Shown here piece by piece: positions 59,401-64,000 of a DNA stretch of 64,000 bases. The stretch spans positions 1 through 64,000 of the forward strand of contig JAIOAQ010000002.1 of NCBI GenBank assembly GCA_019873735.1, given 5' to 3'. A model generated the notes under the pieces. That model saw only the letters and a list, made by a program, of their open reading frames with translations, was not told where the DNA came from and ran no database searches. Both the position numbers and the translations under genes were made by a program. Position 1 is the stretch's first letter; every line of letters starts with the position of its first letter. The stretch comes from Chloroflexota bacterium (lineage in GTDB: Bacteria > Chloroflexota > Anaerolineae > Anaerolineales > Villigracilaceae).

Positions 59401-62344
59401 AATCATCCTGCTCCTGCACACTGTACCAGCGCCGCTCAACAATATCCACCCGGGCGGCCTGGCCGGGAACCGGCTCGGAATTCCAGTTTACAGCGGCAAT
59501 TTCCAGCCTCTGCTCTTCGCCTGCCCGGCCGACGTAACGCTCCGAACGAATGCCGCCATAGACCGCGCTCTGGTGGACGACGAAACTCGTCTCGCCGCTG
59601 ACGACATTCCCCGCCACGTCCGTCACATTTGCGTTGAAGGAGACCTGGCGGCTGGTCTTGTTCTCACCCAGGCTGGCAGTCTGCGGGACGTCCAGGTGGC
59701 CGTTCTCATCCGTCCGCCCGCGGCCCTCGGCCAAGACGCCCCCGCGCGTGCTGAGAGATGGCGACCAGTACGTATCCCGGTCCCAGTCCATGAAACTGAA
59801 GCGGCTGAAATCGTCTGAAGGGGTAAAGTAATAGGGACGCGCCTCAATAAACCAGGAGACTTCTGCATCCCCTACGGCGCCTCCGGAATAGTAAACGGCA
59901 TCCACGCCCAGGTTAACGCGCTCTCCGGCCAGGACATCCTGCTTGTCGGTTGTGGCGCGTACTTCATAGTCCGGCTTGCGATATTCGGCTACGCGAAAGC
60001 CGACATACCCATAATCATTGCCGTCGGGCGTGTTACGCACAAAAATATCGTAATTGCCCAGCGCAGCCTCGTCGGCCAGGCGGAACGAACCCTCGAAACT
60101 GCCCATCTCCGAAAGCGGCAGGTATTCTGCAAACAGCCGCTCGCCCTGGTACTCAACGGTGACGTAAGCCTGGCTACGCGCCGGCAGGCTGTATTTCAAA
60201 TCGTCATTTTGCCGCACGATTCCTTTGAAATAGACATCCTGCCCGGGGCGATAGAGCGGACGATCGGTATAAACATAAGCAAAATCGCCCGAAACGCTCT
60301 GATAATAGTTCTCCCACAGGCCAAAGTCGCTCGGCGAAACGCCGCTGCCCCAATCCAACGAGGTGAAAGCCACGTGGCCGGGCGAATCGGTCTGGGCATA
60401 ATACGGCTTGACCGCCGACTGCAGGGCAGCCAGGCCATCCTTATCGGTCTTTACGCGGCCTACTTCTTTGAATTTCTCGTCATAGAAAACGACCGTCACA
60501 TTGGGCACCGGCTTGCCGGTTTGCAAATCGGTCACCCAGGCAAGCGCCTCGCTCTGGGTGGCCTTGAGCGTCAGACTATCGGTTGCAACCACAAAGACGG
60601 CGCCTTCGTAAAAACGGCTGTAATATTGAAGCGGCGCGCCCTTTAGCCCGATGAAATAATACCCCGGCGTCAACGGTTTATCGTCAGCATCCTTCAGGCT
60701 AAGGCGCGTGCGGGCAAACTTGTTGCGGACCTGATTAAGCGCCGGCGTAATCTCGCGCACGGCCTTTTCCTGCGGGATGTAATTTGCCATCTCCAACTCG
60801 CCGCGCACCAGTTTGCCAAAATGCTCTACCGGCAGCGGATAGACATTCAACGCAGCCGAATCTAGATTGACATAATCGAAAAACAGTTCCTGCGCCCCCT
60901 GAGCGCGATAGACCAGCGGCTGCCAGGGCAGCAACATGTGAGCATAAGGAGACATGCTGCCCGTGCGAAATGAATAGGTGTATTCCGTCTTGATGGTATT
61001 GCCATACACATCCGACATTCCAGGCAAGATGCGGATGGTGTACTCGGTATCGGGCTCCAGGCCGTAGCCGTACAATTCCCAGTCATATTCATTGTAGTAC
61101 CAGTTCATTTCCCGCGGTTCAGGCGAAATTTTGACCTTTCCCTTGGTGCTATTAAAATTCATCGGCGAAGCAAAACGAATGGTCAGCGACGAATCGTATT
61201 CCGAAGCCTGCGAATCGGGCGCAGGACGCACCCAGAGAATAGACGGCAAGGGGACGGTCGTGAAGTGAAACGTCAGACCTTCCTTGAGCGGCGCGCCATC
61301 CGCCGAGAGGGCCTCCTGCAAGAGCGTCAGCGTATAACGCGTGGCGATCTGGTAACGTTCTGCCGGCTGAATGCTAACCTCGGTTTTGGCATCGTTCCAT
61401 TTCAGGCGCACAGGCAAAGGCAAACCGCTGTCACTTTCTGCTACAGATATGGCCTGTGCAACACTGGCAGGTTCCATTGGCTGCAAGAAGGTGATGACAA
61501 AAGCCTGATCCAGACGGACATTTTGAATATCATCGGGCGGATTCTGCTCGCCGCCGCGCAGAGAAAAATGTGCGATGCCGGGAGCGCGGGTTGTGAACGC
61601 GGCAACGAAATCAGAACCCAATACACTGCCGGAGGCATCTTGCAAGCCGGCTCCAACGCGGACCTCGTAGGTAGTGCCGCTCTTGAGCAATTCTTCCGGC
61701 TGAAAGACATACACCGAAGAATTCAGCCAGTCGCCGCTTCCCTTGACTTCTGGCGTAAGGGTCAGCGGTTGGGGCAGGTTGGGCTGCTCTTCCTCAATAG
61801 TAAGGGGAACTACCGGCCGGTTGAAGATCAGCGTAATGGTGCTATCCAAATCCACATTCTGCGCCCCGTCTGCCGGAAAAAGTTGTCCCACAGCAAGCGC
61901 CTCGGTGGTATAGAACTTTAACCCTATGGGTTCCGACAAAGCCTGCCCATCCAGGGCAGCAGCCTGCACCGAAAAGACTCCCGTGTAGGCAGCGCCGGGC
62001 TGCAATTTGCCGGGTTTAAAGACAAAGGTGCGGCGGTCTGCCCAGGTAACGGAACCAGGTATCGGTTTGCCGTCAGAACCGGAAAAAGTCCAGGCCGCCT
62101 GTGTCTTCGTCTGATCCATATCCCGGTCAAAGGTGAGCCGAATCTCCGGTTCCAGGGCCAGTCTTTCCCCTTCCATTGGAGAGCGATGCACAATCTGCGG
62201 CCCAGCAGGCGCCGATTCGACCGTGAGCAATTCAGGGTTCGGAGGGGTGGGCTCAGGCATAGAAGTGGGCGTGGACGTCAGCGGACCACAGGCCACCAGA
62301 AATGCAAGCAAAAGAAAAATTGCCTTACGGAAAATGGGTTTCAT
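56402..62344 (-). CDS. Bacterial alpha-2-macroglobulin-like lipoprotein with thioester motif
   Basis: Start MKPIFRKAIFLLLAFLVACGPLTS (lipobox); Ig-like repeats; TDRPLYRPGQDVYFKG; thioester YPYDCLEQTVSSVLPN. Confidence 0.92.
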   Translation of the reverse strand: MKPIFRKAIFLLLAFLVACGPLTSTPTSMPEPTPPNPELLTVESAPAGPQIVHRSPMEGERLALEPEIRLTFDRDMDQTKTQAAWTFSGSDGKPIPGSVTWADRRTFVFKPGKLQPGAAYTGVFSVQAAALDGQALSEPIGLKFYTTEALAVGQLFPADGAQNVDLDSTITLIFNRPVVPLTIEEEQPNLPQPLTLTPEVKGSGDWLNSSVYVFQPEELLKSGTTYEVRVGAGLQDASGSVLGSDFVAAFTTRAPGIAHFSLRGGEQNPPDDIQNVRLDQAFVITFLQPMEPASVAQAISVAESDSGLPLPVRLKWNDAKTEVSIQPAERYQIATRYTLTLLQEALSADGAPLKEGLTFHFTTVPLPSILWVRPAPDSQASEYDSSLTIRFASPMNFNSTKGKVKISPEPREMNWYYNEYDWELYGYGLEPDTEYTIRILPGMSDVYGNTIKTEYTYSFRTGSMSPYAHMLLPWQPLVYRAQGAQELFFDYVNLDSAALNVYPLPVEHFGKLVRGELEMANYIPQEKAVREITPALNQVRNKFARTRLSLKDADDKPLTPGYYFIGLKGAPLQYYSRFYEGAVFVVATDSLTLKATQSEALAWVTDLQTGKPVPNVTVVFYDEKFKEVGRVKTDKDGLAALQSAVKPYYAQTDSPGHVAFTSLDWGSGVSPSDFGLWENYYQSVSGDFAYVYTDRPLYRPGQDVYFKGIVRQNDDLKYSLPARSQAYVTVEYQGERLFAEYLPLSEMGSFEGSFRLADEAALGNYDIFVRNTPDGNDYGYVGFRVAEYRKPDYEVRATTDKQDVLAGERVNLGVDAVYYSGGAVGDAEVSWFIEARPYYFTPSDDFSRFSFMDWDRDTYWSPSLSTRGGVLAEGRGRTDENGHLDVPQTASLGENKTSRQVSFNANVTDVAGNVVSGETSFVVHQSAVYGGIRSERYVGRAGEEQRLEIAAVNWNSEPVPGQAARVDIVERRWYSVQEQDDYGRLRWVTSVQEIPVKSFSRLVVGEDGTASIAFTPPNGGVFKATVTVRDSKGNKHQASTYLWVSSDEYVSWRQTNDRSFALVADKDSYSPGETAEILIAQPFQGEVYALVTYERGHIYAREVVRLEGNSTIYKLPITKEMAPVSYLSVIVVSGADNTGSPDFKVAMLRLNVDTEQQELDVKISTDKESAGPREQVTYTIKTTDYRGKPVQAEVSLALVDKSLLALAPSNSLPILSQFYPQKALSVRTSVSIVLTAEDFNANYDEIIPEGDGSGSGGGDGKGEGDYGIITVRQDFRDTAYWTAQVLTDKNGEAQVTVTLPENLTTWRMDARAVTVDSLVGQGTHELLSTKPLFVQLQTPRFFVAGDQARVGALIRNTTDQALNVDVSLEATGAEVTSAVNQKVEVPARQQGYVTWDLKIPQGVTRLDLTASVSGGGYRDASKPSLGTLPGQGIPVYTYAVTETVGTAGILRESGSVSESLVLPTTFAYSDAKVAVELSPSLAASMTNGLEYLKTYPYDCLEQTVSSVLPNVITARALKDAGLPNLPLQQGLDENVGKALQRIYAKQRGDGGWAWWDDSQSDPLTSAYVVLALLEAKQSGYVVADGALSRGIKYLQRSTPSLHPNDASWQYNRQALIVWVLRRATGELPAQANVLYEYRHQLSLYGKAYLAMALHLENPDDERIATLMSDLVSASVMSSAGSHWEEEFHDYWNWNTDVRTTAIVLNAFTQIDPQNPLTANTVRWLMAHRDGGRWKSTQETAWVLMALTNWLEVSSEFETNYAYAVGLNGEKIESGVATRQNLTSPVYLNIELEKLLKDEANRLVFTRGAGPGNLYYTAYMKVDLPVASIQPLDQGMLISRQYFNLSDPKTPVTQVKRGDLVRVRLTLVVPNAAHYVVINDPLPAGLEPLDTTLATDMELPASYNRRDYDLRGWGWWYFNHVELRDEKVVLSADYLPAGTYVYTYLARAGTAGTFQVIPPSAFEFYFPDVAGRGAGSVFVVK

Positions 62345-62482
62345 AAGAGGCGCTCCTTCGAGGATGAATCGAGTATGCCCCGGCTTGAGGAGTCTGTCAA
62401 GCAAGAAAAAGGTCAGGTTTTGGGGAGAGACGCAGAGAAAACGACAAAAGTTCCCCAGGGCAGGCGCGCAAATTGCCAGACG

Positions 62483-62556
62483 GTAACTGCTTACCCTCCC
62501 GCAGGTTTCGGCGGCCCCGTTCTAATCTGCAGGAGGGTTTAAGGGTAGGCCATTAC
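62483..62556. mobile_element. MITE-like element, copy 6 (internally deleted, 74 bp)
   Basis: GTAACTGCTTACCCTCCCGCAGG...TTTAAGGGTAGGCCATTAC; flanks GCCAGACG / ATCAGATG differ only by transitions. Confidence 0.75.
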
Positions 62557-62606
62557 ATCAGATGGTAAAATTCCACCTGAAACAGACACCCAAGAAATGA
62601 GGAAAC

Positions 62607-64000
62607 ATGGTCTCTTCACCCGCACCCGTTCCCCGCTTTGACCCGGCTCACGACGTCCTGCATTACCAGCCGCACGCCCTGGATGCGATCTTCAAACCGC
62701 GCAGTGTCGCCGTCATCGGCGCCACCGACAAGCCGGGCAGCGTTGGCCGCACTTTGCTATGGAATCTGATTCGCAGCCCCTTTGGCGGGACGGTCTTCCC
62801 GGTCAACCCCAAGCGGGAAAACGTCCTTGGCATCAAGGCCTATCCGGCCATCGCCGACATCCCCGATCCAATTGACCTGGCCGTGCTGGTCACGCCCGCG
62901 CCTACCATTCCCGACCTGATCGGTCAGTGTGTGGATGCAGGCGTAAAAGGCGCCATTGTCATCTCTGCCGGCTTCAAGGAAATCGGCCCCGAGGGCGCAG
63001 AACTGGAGCGGCGCATCATGGAGCATGCCAATCGAGTCAAAATGCGCATCATCGGCCCAAACTGCCTGGGTGTGATGAATCCGCTCACCGGCATGAACGC
63101 CACCTTTGCGGCCGAAATCGCTCAGCCCGGACATGTCGGCTTTATCAGCCAATCGGGGGCGCTGCTCACCTCCGTGTTGGACTGGTCGTTGCAGGAAAAT
63201 GTCGGCTTCTCGGCCATTGTCTCGCTGGGCTCCATGCTCGATGTGGGCTGGGGCGACTTGATTTATTACCTGGGCAACGACCCTAACACGCACAGTATCG
63301 TCATCTACATGGAGACCATTGGCGATGCCCGTTCCTTCCTTTCGGCTGCGCGTGAAGTCGCCCTGACCAAGCCGATCATCGTCATCAAACCAGGACGCAC
63401 CGAAGGCGCCGCCCGTGCGGCTGCTTCGCACACCGGCTCCTTAACCGGCTCCGACGAGGTGCTGGAAGCCGCCTTCCGGCGCTGCGGCGTTTTGCGAGTC
63501 AATACCATTGGCGAACTTTTCTCCATGGCCGAAGTGCTGGCCAAGCAACCCCGCCCGCAAGGCCCCCGCCTGACCATCCTGACCAACGCCGGCGGTCCGG
63601 GCGTGCTTTCTACCGACGCCTTGCTTTCCACAGGCGGCGAACTGGCCGACCTGCCTGCCGATACGATGGAACGGCTCAATCAAATCCTGCCGCCGGCCTG
63701 GAGTCACAACAACCCGGTGGACATTCTGGGCGATGCCGACCCCAGCCGCTATGCACAGGCTTTGGAAATTGTGGCCGATAACCCCCACAGCGACGGCACA
63801 CTTGTCATCCTCACGCCGCAGGCAATGACCGAACCGACGGCCACCGCCGAAGCCTTGAAAGCCTACGCCAACCGCTACGACAAGCCCATCCTGGCCTCGT
63901 GGATGGGTGGGCGGGACGTAGCCGCCGGCGTTGCCATCCTGAACACCACCACCATTCCCACCTTCAATTATCCTGATACGGCCGCGCGTGCCTTTACGTA
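62607..64000 (+). CDS. ADP-forming acyl/acetyl-CoA synthetase (partial, runs off window)
   Basis: My translation from ATG 62607 (not in the ORF track): [62 protein letters not shown]. Confidence 0.9.
   Translation, partial: MVSSPAPVPRFDPAHDVLHYQPHALDAIFKPRSVAVIGATDKPGSVGRTLLWNLIRSPFGGTVFPVNPKRENVLGIKAYPAIADIPDPIDLAVLVTPAPTIPDLIGQCVDAGVKGAIVISAGFKEIGPEGAELERRIMEHANRVKMRIIGPNCLGVMNPLTGMNATFAAEIAQPGHVGFISQSGALLTSVLDWSLQENVGFSAIVSLGSMLDVGWGDLIYYLGNDPNTHSIVIYMETIGDARSFLSAAREVALTKPIIVIKPGRTEGAARAAASHTGSLTGSDEVLEAAFRRCGVLRVNTIGELFSMAEVLAKQPRPQGPRLTILTNAGGPGVLSTDALLSTGGELADLPADTMERLNQILPPAWSHNNPVDILGDADPSRYAQALEIVADNPHSDGTLVILTPQAMTEPTATAEALKAYANRYDKPILASWMGGRDVAAGVAILNTTTIPTFNYPDTAARAFT

Overview
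This 64 kb window looks like a Chloroflexota/Anaerolineae-type chromosome; that lineage call is an inference from gene content. Housekeeping content: a minus-strand purine biosynthesis cluster (purS-purL, purQ, purC, purE, purF, a purD-purM fusion, and purH split around purN), uvrB, glnA, ileS with a T-box leader, and an iron locus (feoA, feoB, feoC-like, FTR1, DtxR-family regulator). Also present are a fused molybdenum hydroxylase (xdh-like) locus, an ECF sigma/LysM membrane protein pair, a TetR gene with a perfect palindromic operator, a MNT-HEPN pair, a 2 kb+ alpha-2-macroglobulin lipoprotein and an ADP-forming acyl-CoA synthetase running off the right edge. The main accessory system is a diversity-generating retroelement (DGR) at 16.45-21.3 kb. 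It has a membrane-anchored NACHT-FGE target protein, a DGR-type reverse transcriptase, Avd, and a template repeat (TR) ending at a strong terminator. The TR/VR substitutions fall almost only at TR adenines, and the current VR carries a 4-nt insertion that frameshifts the C-terminus. A second STAND/NACHT protein with about 20 HEAT repeats is at 47.2-51.1 kb. The window is also seeded with two dispersed non-autonomous repeat families: a MITE-like element with GTAACTGCCTACC termini and 8-bp target duplications, and a REP-like double hairpin with variable stems and fixed loops. A REP-type Y1 (RAYT) transposase lies inside the xdh locus, whose coding sequence has absorbed several repeats in frame.
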